Shown here piece by piece: positions 1 through 11,300 of a stretch of 64,000 nucleotides of DNA (the stretch's first letter is position 1; every line of letters begins with the position of its first letter). Source of the stretch: Heliocidaris erythrogramma (lineage: Eukaryota; Echinodermata; Echinoidea; Camarodonta; Echinometridae); the NCBI GenBank assembly GCA_025617745.1, contig CM046853.1:33922625-33986624 (forward strand), written 5' to 3'. A model generated the notes under the pieces. It made no database searches. It was given only the letters and a program-made list of their open reading frames with translations, and was not told the DNA's origin. Both the position numbers and the translations under genes were made by a program.

Positions 1-495
1 GAGATGTCAAAGGACAGTTTTATTAAAAGTCTACTTTTAAAACTTGTAAAACATATCATAAGAAGTCAAGGAGGAATTTTAATGTATAAAAAGTGCAGTG
101 GGGCGTAAGATTGATAAAAAAAAAAAATCAAACTTTACGCTAAACATATATTACATGCACTGAAAAGTTGAAAATTGTTTTAAAGAATATGCAACAGGAA
201 GCTTGTGTCACACCCCCTGAAAAAAATCAAAGTTTGCTTTGACCAAATCTCTCCCCCCCCCCCCCCCCCCCCTTGCAGAAGCTCTGGCTGTAAAGGAAGG
301 GCATTTGTTGTCTTTCAACTTTAATTACACTTATAAAGTACTTAATTCAATTCATTTTAAATTTACAGAGTATAGTCTTAAGTTGGTAATTTTCCTGAGG
401 TGCAGTTTGGTGTCAGTTGATCACTCCTTTGATAAGCTGTCTTACGTGAAAATTGTATCGTTGCCAAAATCTGTTCAGTATGATGTAATAATATA

Positions 496-663
496 CTATT
501 AATACATGGTTGGGAGTGCGTTGGTGCGATCTGGCAACACAAAGGTTTTTATCGTGGTGTGCTATACGTACGAGGCGCAAGTCGAGTGTGTTGGACACCA
601 CGATAAAAACTTGCGTGTTGCCGGATCGCACTAACGCACGAACTCACAACCATGTATTAATAG
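496..663. mobile_element. Foldback MITE in array copy 1 (TTAA-flanked)
   Basis: An inverted repeat with arms of about 65 bp. It starts CTATTAATACATGGTTG and ends with the reverse complement CAACCATGTATTAATAG, around a short central spacer. TTAA sits at both ends, which is the target site of piggyBac-type elements, but TTAA is also part of the palindrome, so this assignment is tentative. No coding capacity. Confidence 0.75.
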
Positions 664-1320
664 TTTTATAAAACGGGTCGGCAATATGATTATGAAGTCT
701 ATAAAAATGGTTAAGAACCCCATAGAAACGCCAAGAGTCGCACAGTCATGGAAGCTGCCATTTGCTATCCGGGATGACATAAGCGCAGCCAACAAAAGTC
801 ATGCGCGTTTCAGTGCGCGCATGTAATCCTTCATTAATCATTAATATTTCAGCTTATTGAATAAAACAACGAGCATTTTTTTGCATTTTCTTCTTCCTAA
901 AGTTTCACGTATCGATGTGCAGTTATTTGAAGTGCTTATTGCTGTATCATCTCGTGCCAAAAGCATTGATTTGGGAGGGGGCCGAGAGGGGGAGATGCTC
1001 CCCCCCCCCCAACACCATTTAAAAAAAAAAAAAAATCTTTGTATCATATGGAGTTAGTTACTCCGATCAACTCTGAAGATGCCAGGTGCAATCAATCAGC
1101 ACGAATGAGACCAATACGAATGACCTCTTATAGATATTAATCTCTCTTTAGTATTTTGTTATGAATTCATCTTTCATTTCTATAAGAGTTTTTCACCGCC
1201 TGCTTTCTGTCATTTTTGTAGATGTTTAGAAAGGAAAATATATAACGATAACAGCAGATATAACCAAAAACAATTAGATGATAGAGAAAATGAAATTGGG
1301 AAATAATGTAGATAAAAAGA

Positions 1321-1431
1321 GGGAGGAGATGGGGAAAAAAAGATGAATAGAGAGGGAGGAGAAGGGAAAAGAAAGATGAATAGAGAGGGAGGAGATGGGA
1401 AAAGAAAGATGAATAGAGAGGGAGTGGAAGA
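1321..1431. repeat. 33-bp GA-rich minisatellite
   Basis: Unit starts recur at 1321, 1354, 1387 and 1420, exactly 33 bp apart, each beginning GGGAGGAGA or a close variant. There are three full units here, two in the second array copy (3650-3715) and one in the third (5944-5976). The minus-strand reading frames over it are Ser/Pro/Phe repeats translated from this tract and are not genes. Confidence 0.9.
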
Positions 1432-1488
1432 TGTGGGTGATAAGTGCTTCAAAGTTGACTTGTGACGATAGTAAAATATATTTTTCAG

Positions 1489-1529
1489 GTGTTCATCCTG
1501 TGTACAATAAAATGAAATATTCCCAATAA
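1489..1529 (+). other. Duplicated acceptor with stub of the transmembrane exon, copy 1
   Basis: The acceptor (TATTTTTCAG) and the first eight bases of the 6046 exon (GTGTTCAT), plus a few more after one mismatch, are repeated here. The sequence then diverges from the coding exon. Read in the phase of the real exon it gives ..VHPVYNKMKYSQ and a TAA stop at 1527-1529. AATAAA lies at 1506-1511. It could act as an alternative terminal exon, or be an inert by-product of the tandem duplication. Confidence 0.5.
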
Positions 1530-2830
1530 GTCAAACATAACATTGTACAAGCACGATCATATGCATAGTATTATTGAATGGAAGTTTACTAAAAATCAAT
1601 AGATTCTGTTCCAACTACCTGCTGGCGCGCAGGGTAGTATAGCGAAAAAATATTGACTGGGCGTAGTTCTACGTGCGCGTATAATGCAGGGACGCAGAAG
1701 ATGCGCATGAACTTAACAATGCATATGCGCAGTGAGACACACGCACTAGTAAGTTGGTAATTAATTTACCAACAAATAAATACATTTTGACAGCCATATT
1801 GTCAAAATATCCCTATTTGATAATCCACACGCGGGATGCGGCATATAAAACAAAAAACAAAATTTTTCGGGTTACAGTTAAAACTACAGCTCCTCGATTT
1901 TGTCTCGGGGCACAGTATAATTTCTACATCACCTTGGGCGTCAGTTTTAACCGGCATTATTATGTATAATATTTGATCTTCACTCACATTGGTTCTTATT
2001 TCTTGTTCGCAACCGGCGGGGAATAGTCTTATTTTCTCATTTCAAAAATATTAATTAAAATCGTCGTTTCAGGAGCATCATAGAAAAGTGCTTGTTTTGA
2101 CATGTTTCTTCCTTTAAATTAAATATGATGAAACCGTTTAGCGAAATTTACCATCCCATAATTGGTAACATAAAATATGACATATGATATATTTCGTTTT
2201 TTCCTCAAATATGACCGACAGAAGGTAAGCTAATATATGTTACATTTTCAAAGGAGCACTTATTGAAGTATTTGTCGTTTAATTCATGCTCCTTGAATGC
2301 CGAAGCACTTTATTAGGTTATGGGGAGAAAAAATCATGAGATGTCAAAGGACAGTTTTATTAAAAGTCTACTTTTAAAACTTGTAAAACATATCATAAGA
2401 AGTCAAGGAGGAATTTTAATGTATAAATAGTGCAGTGGGGCGTAAGATTAATAAACAAAAATCAAGCTTTACGCTAAACATATATTATATGCACTGAAAA
2501 GTTGAAAATTGTTTTAAAGAATATGCAACAGGAAGCTTGTGTCACACCCCCTGAAAAAAATCAAAGTTTGCTTTGACCAAATCTCTCCCCCCCCCCCCCC
2601 CCCCCCCTTGCAGAAGCTCTGGATGTAAAGAAAGGGCATTTGTTGTCTTTCAACTTTAATTACACTTATAAAGTACTTAATTCAATTCACTTTAAATTTA
2701 CAGAGTATAGTCTTAAGTTGGTAATTTTCCTGAGGTGCAGTTTGGTGTCAGTTGATCACTCCTTTGATAAGCTGTCTTACGTGAAAATTGTATCGTTGCC
2801 AAAATCTGTTCAGTATGATGTAATAATATA

Positions 2831-2998
2831 CTATTAATACATGGTTGGGGGTGCGTTGGTGCGATCTGGCAACACAAAGGTTTTTATCGTGGTGTGCTAT
2901 ACGTACGAGGCGCAAGTCGAGTGTGTTGGACACCACGATAAAAACCTGCGTGTTGCCGGATCGCACTAACGCACGAACTCACAACCATGTATTAATAG
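2831..2998. mobile_element. Foldback MITE in array copy 2
   Basis: Same inverted repeat as at 496-663, carried along by the tandem duplication, with a few point differences. Confidence 0.75.
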
Positions 2999-3784
2999 TT
3001 TTATAAAACGGGTCGGCAATATGATTATGAAGTCTATAAAAATGGTTATGAACCCCATAGAAACGCCAAGAGTCGCACAGTCATGGAAGCTGCCATTTGC
3101 TATCCGGGATGACATAAGCGCAGCCAACAAAAGTCATGCGCGTTTCAGTGCGCGCATGTAATCCTTCATTAATCATTAATATTTCAGCTTATTGAATAAA
3201 ACAACGAGCATTTTTTTTGCATTTTCTTCTTCCTAAAGTTTCACGTATCGATGTGCAGTTATTTGAAGTGCTTATTGCTGTATCATCTCGTGCCAAAAGC
3301 ATTGATTTGGGAGGGGGCCGAGAGGGGGAGATGCTCCCCCCCCCCCCAACACCATTTAAAAAAAAAATTATTTGTATCATATGGAGTTAGTTACTCCGAT
3401 CAACTCTGAAGATGCCAGGTGCAATCAATCAGCACGAATGAGACCAATACGAATGACCTCTTATAGATATTAATCTCTCTTTAGTATTTTGTTATGAATT
3501 CATCTTTCATTTCTATAAGAGTTTTTCACCGCCTGCTTTCTGTCATTTTTGTAGATGTTTAGAAAGGAAAATATATAACGATAACAGCAGATATAACCAA
3601 AAACAATTAGATGATAGAGAAAATGAAATTGGGAATGTAGATAAAAAGAGGGAGGAGATGGGAAAAGAAAGATGAATAGAGAGGGAGGAGATGGGAAAAG
3701 AAAGATGAATAGAGAGGGAGTGGAAGATGTGGGTGATAAGTGCTTCAAAGTTGACTTGTGACGATAGTAAAATATATTTTTCAG

Positions 3785-3825
3785 GTGTTCATCCTGTGTA
3801 CAATAAAATGAAATATTCCCAATAA
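3785..3825 (+). other. Duplicated acceptor with stub of the transmembrane exon, copy 2
   Basis: Same arrangement as 1489-1529. Acceptor CAG ends at 3784, the exonic stub starts at 3785, AATAAA is at 3802-3807 and the in-frame TAA is at 3823-3825. The stub has not changed between the two copies. Confidence 0.5.
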
Positions 3826-5127
3826 GTCAAACATAACATTGTACAAGCACGATCATATGCATAGTATTATTGAATGGAAGTTTACTAAAAATCAATAGAT
3901 TCTGTTCCAACTATACCTGCTGGCGCGCAGGGTAGTATAGCGAAAAAATATTGACTGGGCGTAGTTCTACGTGCGCGTATAATGCAGGGACGCAAAAGAT
4001 GCGCATGAACTTAACAATGCATATGCGCAGTGAGACACACGCACTAGTAAGTTGGTAATTAATTTACCAACAAATAAATACATTTTGACAGCCATATTGT
4101 AAAAATATCCCTATTTGATAATCCACACGCGGGATGCGGCATATAAAACAAAAAACAAAATTTGTCGGGTTACAGTTAAAACTACAGCTCCTCGATTTTG
4201 TCTCGGGGCACAGTATAATTTCTACATCACCTTGGGCGTCAGATTTAACCGGCATTATTATGTATAATATTTGATCTTCACTCACATTGGTTCTTATTTC
4301 TTGTTCGCAACCGGCGGGGAATAGTCTTATTTTCTCATTTCAAAAATATTAATTAAAATCGTCGTTTCAGGAGCATCATAGAAAAGTGCTTGTTTTGACA
4401 TGTTTCTTCCTTTAAATTAAATATGATCAAACCGTTTAGCGAAATTTACCATCCCATAATTGGTAACATAAAATATGACATATGATATATTTCGTTTTTT
4501 CCTCAAATAGGACCAACAGAAGGTAAGCTAATATTATTACATAATGTTACATTTTCAAAGGAGCACTTATTGAAGTATTTGTCATTTAATTCATGCTCCT
4601 TGAATGCCGAAGCACTTTATTAGGTTATGGGGAGAAAAAATCATGAGATGTCAAAGGACAGTTTTATTAAAAGTCTACTTTTAAAACTTGTAAAACATAT
4701 CATAAGAAGTCAAGGAGGAATTTTAATGTATAAAAAGTGCAGTGGGGCGTAAGATTAATAAAAAAAAATCAAGCTTTACGCTAAACATATATGCACTGTA
4801 AAGTTGAAAATTGTTTTAAAGAATATGCAACAGGAAGGTTGTGTCACACCCCTGAAAAAAATCAAAGTTTGCTTTGACCAAATCTCTCCCCCCCCCCCCC
4901 CCCCTTGCAGAAGCTCTGGATGTAAAGAAAGGGCATTTGTTGTCTTTCAACTTTAATTACACTTATAAAGTACTTAATTCAATTCATTTTAAATTTACAG
5001 AGTATAGTCTTAAGTTGGTAATTTTCCTGAGGTGCAGTTTGGTGTCAGTTGATCACTCCTTTGATAAGCTGTCTTACGTGAAAATTGTATCGTTGCCAAA
5101 ATCTGTTCAGTATGATGTAATAATATA

Positions 5128-5295
5128 CTATTAATACATGGTTGGGAGTGCGTTGGTGCGATCTGGCAACACAAAGGTTTTTATCGTGGTGTGCTATACG
5201 TACGAGGCGCAAGTCGAGTGTGTTGGACACCACGATAAAAACTTGCGTGTTGCCGGATCGCACTAACGCACGAACTCACAACCATGTATTAATAG
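5128..5295. mobile_element. Foldback MITE in array copy 3
   Basis: Third copy of the inverted repeat seen at 496-663 and 2831-2998. Confidence 0.75.
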
Positions 5296-6045
5296 TTTTA
5301 TAAAACGGGTCGGCAATATGATTATGAAGTCTATAAAAATGGTTAAGAACCCCATAGAAACGCCAAGAGTCGCACAGTCATGGAAGCTGCCATTTGCTAT
5401 CCGGGATGACATAAGCGCAGCCAACAAAAGTCATGCGCGTTTCAGTGCGCGCATATAATCCTTCATTAATCATTAATATTTCAGCTTATTGAATAAAACA
5501 ACGAGCATTTTTTTGCATTTTCTTCTTCCTAAAGTTTCACGTATCGATGTGCAGTTATTTGAAGTGCTTATTGCTGTATCATCTCGTGCCAAAAGCATTG
5601 ATTTGGGAGGGGGCCGAGAGGGGGAGATGCTCCCCCCCCCCAACACCATTTAAAAAAAAAATTCTTTGTATCATATGGAGTTAGTTACTCCGATCAACTC
5701 TGAAGATGCCAGGTGCAATCAATCAGCACGAATGAGACCAATACGAATGACCTCTTATAGATATTAATCTCTCTTTAGTATTTTGTTATGAATTCATCTT
5801 TCATTTCTATAAGATTTTTTCACCGCCTGCTTTCAGTCATTTTTGTAGATGTTTAGAAAGGAAAATATATAACGATAACAGCAGATATAACCAAAAACAA
5901 TTAGATGATAGAGAAAATGAAATTGGGAATGTAGATAAAAAGAGGGAGGAGATGGGAAAAGAAAGATGAATAGAGAGGGAGTGGAAGATGTGGGTGATAA
6001 GTGCTTCAAAATTGACTTGTGACGATAGTAAAATATATTTTTCAG

Positions 6046-6136
6046 GTGTTCATGCTGCGGCGATAGCCGTTCCGGTCGTATGCATCTGTATTCTCATCAT
6101 CGTCTTGCTCATCTTATGCTGGAGAAAGAAAAAGAG
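6046..6136 (+). CDS. Gene A: transmembrane exon of a single-pass membrane protein
   Basis: An internal coding exon of 91 nt. It lies between a good acceptor (TATTTTTCAG, ending 6045) and a strong donor (AGAG followed by GTACGTA at 6137). It enters in phase 1 (two bases, then GTT CAT GCT) and leaves with AG, so the next intron is phase 2. The translation runs VHAAAIAVP, then a hydrophobic helix VVCICILIIVLLILCW, then the basic stop-transfer RKKKR. This is the pattern of a type I single-pass protein at the plasma membrane; the ectodomain must lie left of the window. It joins in frame to the exon at 15405 (AG plus A gives Arg). If the following intron were kept, the frame would stop after Arg-Tyr-Val. 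The protein family cannot be named from this exon alone. Confidence 0.75.
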
Positions 6137-6379
6137 GTACGTATAGAACCTATGTAATCTTGGTTTAATATCTTTAAAAGTTGTAAGCCCATTTAGTTGA
6201 TTTTTTAAGGAGAGAAAATACAACTTTAAATGACTTGTGATTACCCGAGAATTTAGGACTCCCTTTGGATATTTATTATTATTGTAAACAAATTATTGGC
6301 TTGTGAGAAGTAAAAGGTTACAACATTTTGGTGAACATGATGAAAAATGTTTTAGAATATCCATTTTCTTTACAATAAT

Positions 6380-6534
6380 GGCTATATCGTGGTTGAGGAA
6401 ACCACTCATTCGTTAGCACGCAAAAATAAAGTGCAGAGTCTATGGATGGGGAATGAGGAAACCAATGCGTGTATAACTCAATGAAGTGCTTCTGTGTGGA
6501 GTGAATGGTGGTTTCCTCAACCACGATAATGCCA
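6380..6534. mobile_element. Foldback MITE in intron of gene A
   Basis: Inverted repeat: TATCGTGGTTGAGGAAACCA at the left is matched by its reverse complement ending near 6528, with less perfect pairing further in. About 155 bp, no coding capacity. Confidence 0.7.
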
Positions 6535-6611
6535 CAATGATTATGTTAGCTGTTATCCCCTTGGCAAGAAATAATACAGGGGGGAGGGGGTAATAGTGTT
6601 TTGTTGTCCAC

Positions 6612-6809
6612 TTACTCTCTTTAAAAAAAAAATCGAGTGATCACTGACGTCACGCCCTGGGGGAATGAAATTAGAGTGAAACTCCACTCTTTTCCTTTTA
6701 GAGAGCACTCGATAGTCACTGGATATTCACTGCTAAGCAAGTGATCACTGACGTGAATCCCGGGGGAGTGAAAACATAGTGAAAATTCACTCTTTTTTAG
6801 AGAGAGTAA
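6612..6809. mobile_element. MITE-like element with TTACTCTCT ends
   Basis: Left end TTACTCTCT and right end AGAGAGTAA are inverted. Inside, AGTGATCACTGACGT occurs twice (near 6636 and 6740), as do sequences related to CACTCTTTT. It looks like a decayed element with subterminal repeats. Confidence 0.45.
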
Positions 6810-7274
6810 TTAGTGACTACTACGTTTTGGATATTTGCTCAAAATGTTAGGGTTCCTGTAGTCGAAATAAAATAGTCTAAAACGAGCATAAAAATTATCA
6901 AAAATATCCCTTTCTCTTATTTTTCTTCAGTTTGGAAACAGGGAAAAAACAGGTTTTCGTAATGAAACACTGTTTTTCTGCTATTTCGGGGACAATGAAA
7001 ATAGAGCAAAATAGTTTTCGAATTAGGGAGAAAACTTCTTAAATTGGAAAAAAATTAGCTGTTTTTTAAACATTTCTCCTTTATGTCCTTTATTGTCTTA
7101 ATTGTTATTGTTATCGTTAATAGTTTTGTTATCGTTCTTGTTCTCCTTAATACTTGTGTTATGTTTTTGTATTTGTTATTGTATTTTGTAACCCTGCCTC
7201 TTGCCAATTGAGGAGGAAACATTCCTCTATTACTACCAGAGAATCTGGTATTTCAGTGTAACGTCTTTGATTTT

Positions 7275-7965
7275 CTTTTACCGAAATAAAGACGACATAT
7301 ATAAACCCCTCAAAAAAGTTCTGAAATTCAAGTTTGAGCGTCGATATCTCTCTTGTTCCTATATCATCATACTCGAATTTGGTATCAATAAAAATGCCTT
7401 TTTATCCCCTTTACAGTGGTGCCCCGTTCGTACTGATTATGTAATCATGAAATATTAGGCTAAGTCAAAAGTGAAATGTCGCAAAATGCACTGTTATTGT
7501 CAACGGGGATTTCATCTTTGTTTGGAGTATGGATTGTATTTTGAATTTAATGTGTTTTAATCGACTGATAATGAGATTATCGCTGTGTTTGAGTTTCATA
7601 CAGATTCAAGGTTTCTTTAATCTTCCAAACAAAAGAAGAAACATCTTGCATTCATGAATGACCACCTTAACATCATTCAAAACACAATCCATCAGCCAAA
7701 GGAAAGTTCACTGTTGACAATGACAGTGTACATGTATTTTGAAACATTTTACTTTTGACTTGGCCCCATATTCAGATCAGGTGTACTGCATATTCCATAA
7801 TTACATAATCAGTACAAATGATGCATCATTATAAAAGGGAATAAACAGGTTTTCAATGATACTAATTCAAGTTTAATTATATAGTAACAACCAAAATATC
7901 AACACTTAAATTACAGAATTTTCTTTTGAGGGATTTATAACTGAAAAAACGAAATTTATTAGCAA
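7275..7965. mobile_element. Degenerate foldback element, about 690 bp
   Basis: Two arms of roughly 230 bp are imperfect reverse complements. Matching blocks include GTACTGATTATGTAAT (left) against ATTACATAATCAGTAC (right), and AAGTCAAAAGTGAAATG against CATTTTACTTTTGACTT. An inner pair (ATGGATTGTATTTTGAAT / ATTCAAAACACAATCCAT) lies near the centre. The short frame at 7201-7458 lies across the left arm and is not a gene. Confidence 0.65.
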
Positions 7966-8424
7966 TTTTATGTAGAAACTCAACAACATGACTACTTTCG
8001 TACTTTGTTTATCATTTTAGGGCATCATACAGTGCAAGGTATTCATTGTGCATTAATTATTATGTTTATGATAAGCAAGGGACAGCTAGAAAAAAGTCAT
8101 GCACTTAATTGAAATGCTCCTTAAACATACCTTTAATGGACATGAAAGGAATGAAAATTCCTTTCCCTATAATATGAACAGGCTTTGTAGGAGCTTAGAA
8201 TGGCATGTGTTTCATACAAATGACGGGAGATGATTTCCATGCGATCCAGATTACTATACACAGATTACTATACATGGGACTGCATTACCATGCTCTTTGT
8301 TATTACGTGAGCTTGCGTATAAACATAATTTTTCATGCTTTTTCACAAACACGCTTTTAAAAATAACTTCCATGAAAGATAAGAAATATGATTATGTCGC
8401 TGTTCATCTCCGCTACATCTGTAC

Positions 8425-8426
<2 letters not shown>

Positions 8427-8458
<32 letters not shown>

Positions 8459-9805
8459 TCACATATATATGTCACACATGTATGTGCCGCTGTGACGTCC
8501 CCCATTTTCAACCTTCTCGGGTCGCTCCCATGATATGGGATTTTCACTAACCGCACCTCGATTAGCCTTTTGACAAGGCCTCTTGACTTGGCTATTTTCC
8601 TCGTCATGCTGTGCCTGAGATGAGACTAGCCGGCGACGAAGAGAATCAACACGGCCCGGGTGAACGCGCGACCTTTTGGAACCTGGGTTTCCATCGTCCG
8701 ATATGAATTATTCACGAGTTGACATTCGTACGCTAACACGCCTACACCGGGGATTATCGACCAATCACAACGCCCTTATAAAAAAAAATACCATGGTAAT
8801 ACTACGTATTTCATGGTATTACCGCCATAATACCACGAAAACATGGTAAATCCGTGGTACACATCGTATTGCCACAGTATTACTACGAAAAACATTGTAT
8901 ATTCATAGTACATTCATAGTATTTTCATCTTGACAATGGGTAACGCGGTAAATTCATGGTACTTTCACAGTAATACCGTCCCAATTTACCGCGGTATTAC
9001 CATGGTATTACCATGGTACTTTTTTGTAAGGGCGGTATCTGCGGGGCTTGCTTTCCATGTGATTCGTTCATGATTGATGTAGCTTGCACGGGCCGCGGCG
9101 CCGGGTGCCGAGCGAGCTAGCTCGAGATGAAGGCAAATTTGCATACCAAATTTATGCTGACGTCATGCGAAGATACGTTCGCTGATTTGCTCCTACCTAT
9201 AAGGTAGCAGATCCTCGCTAGGAACAAAGGATAGCGTAAGAAATACAGGCCAGGTTCCAAAAGGCCCTCGCGACTCACGTCGCTCGATCGCGCATTCACC
9301 GGGCTGGGCGGCTAGTCTTGTTATGCAACCACTACTAGCTTACTTGCCGAGAAAAATAGCCAAGTCACGAGACACCTCGATTGGCTTCCGACTCGCTCCC
9401 TAGAATATGAGAAAACAATGCGCACAGCCCATTGTCCGGGAACGGTCGCTCCCTAGCCTCCCAGGCCAGCGCAGCGGGGGAGCTGGGCGGCCTAGTGCCC
9501 CCTAACTTAGTGCTAGCGGCGGCTCAGCGAGATCAATCTGCATGCGACATCGAGTCAGTGCAGTGGCGCGGCATGTACAGCGTTAAAAACAGCGCTGCGA
9601 CCGCTGACTCAGCTCATGCACCGTATGTGTACCAGAGTAGTGAGATCGCGAGCAGTTAAAATTAGCTCTGCCCATGAGCCCTTTCGCTCCTTAGACCCTC
9701 AAAAATGAGCTTCCTCAATTAACCATTTAGCTTCTTAGCCCCCTGTTTTGAGATTGGCAGCGGCACACCCACATCCAAAAACAGGTTGAGTGCCCCCCCC
9801 CCCCC
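8427..9805. mobile_element. Large foldback element with poly-G/poly-C ends
   Basis: It opens with 29 G then CACTCA and closes with TGAGTG then 13 C, so the two ends are inverted. Several interior blocks are also inverted: GTGTGCCGCT-type ends, CTTGACTTGGCTATTTT (left) against AAAATAGCCAAGTCA (right), and CCTTTTGGAACCTG against CAGGTTCCAAAAGG. The element is much more GC-rich than its surroundings. No transposase frame is visible; the frames at 9117-9299 and 9432-9659 are short and unrecognised. A second MITE (8771-9034) sits inside it. Confidence 0.7.
8771..9034. mobile_element. MITE nested in the foldback element
   Basis: Terminal inverted repeats: CGCCCTTATAAAAA at the left, TTTTTTGTAAGGGCG at the right. 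The interior is built from variants of CCATGGTATTACC in both orientations. No coding capacity. It interrupts the 8427-9805 element, so it inserted later. Confidence 0.8.
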
Positions 9806-10389
9806 ATGCTCTCCACACAGCTTCATTATATGTTTGAATATTCCATTCACTCAGGCCTGCAATCTGAATGTTGTTGTTGTTGTTAGGTTAGTTTTAACGG
9901 CTTGCCATTCAATTTTGAATATTTAGGCCATGTGTTTATTAGTCTAGCTTCAGCCTTTCCTTTCCTTTCATATCTTTCGTACTATTTTACATAGTATTTT
10001 ATAGAAAATGAATATTCGTATGTTGTTGCAGTAAGAAAAAGAATCTAGGTCATCAAAGTATTGATTCTATTAATGAAATTATAATAAAATTCTTGACTTT
10101 TAATTTTCGCAAACTAAATTTTTTCGGTTAAAAAGAATGCTCAAATTGAAAATGAAAAATTATTTTTTTTTAATATATATTTTCTTGTAATTTTTACCTA
10201 TTTTTTCTCTATTTTTCCGCAGCTTCGAATTTTTTTAAAGAAAATGTGGGGGAAATAGGAAGCAAATCTTCAAATTGTTCCTTTTTTTCTAGGAAATAGG
10301 AAAAAACAGAACAGAAGAGAGAAGAAGTTGAAAAAATAGGTTGAACTTTTTTTTCCTTTTTACTATTTTGTATAAAGTAGGGGAAAATA
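9806..10389. other. AT-rich stretch without recognised genes
   Basis: Low-complexity AT-rich DNA with a short (GTT)n near 9872 and many TTTTT runs. The last 200 bases, rich in AAATAGG and TTTTTT, may belong to the flank of the following foldback element. No gene is seen. Confidence 0.5.
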
Positions 10390-10684
10390 GTCTTCATGAA
10401 AAAGGCTTGTCTCGAATGGGTGGGGTGCGGGAGCGGGATGGGAGCGGGATGGGAGCGGGAACGGGCACACCCTTTCGAGACAAGCCCCCCCGGTTATCTC
10501 GAATGGACGCGTTCCCAGCGAGAAGTTCAATGAACGCGCCACTTCGAGACAACCGGGGGGGCTTTCCTCGAATGAGTGTGTTGAGTAGACTTTTGTAATA
10601 GACGTTTTAGAATTTTTTTTGAAAAATGTACTCTTGCTGGTTTTTTCGTTTTTCTTTTGTCTAAGATGTAGAAAATATAACCGG

Positions 10685-10898
10685 CAGTGGCGGCACCAGG
10701 ATTTTTAAAGTGGGGTGGGGGGTGGGGGGGGGGGGCAAATGGGGGGCAAAAGAAATTGTTGGGGGCAAGGGCGGACAAACAAAATTTCCCACCCTTTTAT
10801 TTTTTTCACTCCGAAAATTATTGGGGGCAACTGGGGGGCAAAGCTTCTGACTGGGGGGCAAATGCCCCCCCCCCCCATGCCCCCCGGTGCCGTCACTG
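10685..10898. mobile_element. hAT-type MITE with 8-bp target duplication
   Basis: The ends CAGTGGCGGCACC and GGTGCCGTCACTG are inverted. The element is bordered on both sides by the same eight bases, ATAACCGG (10677-10684 and 10899-10906). An 8-bp target duplication with CAGTG ends is typical of hAT elements. The inside is G-rich with repeated GGGGGGCAAA. The overlapping reading frames are G-run artefacts. Confidence 0.85.
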
Positions 10899-11025
10899 AT
10901 AACCGGGGGTTGTCAAATGAATGTATGAGGTTGCATGAATTCATAATGGAATGTTCATTTAAAATTCAAAGGTCTGGTCGGGCAGACAGTCCAGAATAGA
11001 ATGTTAATTCACTGCGGCGTATTTT

Positions 11026-11300
11026 TTTACGGGGGGGGGGGGGCACAAGATGGCCATGCCCCACCCCTTATTGGTGGGTGAGTAAGAAAATAGGAAGATG
11101 AATGAGGAAGATGAAAAAATATTCCCGGGAAAATGTAAATAGGGGTCAATTTTCGCAGACTCTGGTGGTTTCCTCCCGGGGATAGGGGGGGGGGGGGGGG
11201 GGGGTTAATTTCCTAAATTGCCTGGATAGGGGGTCCAATATCTCAGAAAATTCCCCGGGATAGGGGGTAAAACAAATTCCAACTTCTCCGGAATAGGGGG
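11026..11300. repeat. G-run-rich stretch with degenerate ATAGGGGG repeats
   Basis: Two long G runs (near 11031 and at 11185-11204) and at least five copies of a short motif around CCGGGATAGGGGGT. This is low-complexity DNA inside the foldback loop; no gene. Confidence 0.6.

Larger units (their letters stand above)
1..6056. repeat. 2.3 kb tandem repeat array, about 2.6 copies
   Basis: Three nearly identical segments begin at 1, 2338 and 4645 with the same start (GAGATGTCAAAGGACAG). The first two are about 2.3 kb; the third is cut short near 6056, just inside the transmembrane exon of gene A. Differences are mostly indels in homopolymers and in a 33-bp minisatellite, so the duplication is young. 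Each unit holds a C run of 20, 21 or 17 bases followed by TTGCAG, a 168-bp foldback insert, an A run, the GA-rich minisatellite, and the splice acceptor of the transmembrane exon. The short reading frames inside are duplicated with the unit, match no protein I know, and are not called as genes. The left edge lies outside the window. Confidence 0.95.

Noticed and set aside
239..502. Repeated 65-87-residue frames in array units (also at 2640 and 4874)
   Set aside because: They are conserved only because the DNA was recently duplicated. They start in or after a C run and match nothing; the diverged copy near 13.7 kb does not keep the frame throughout.
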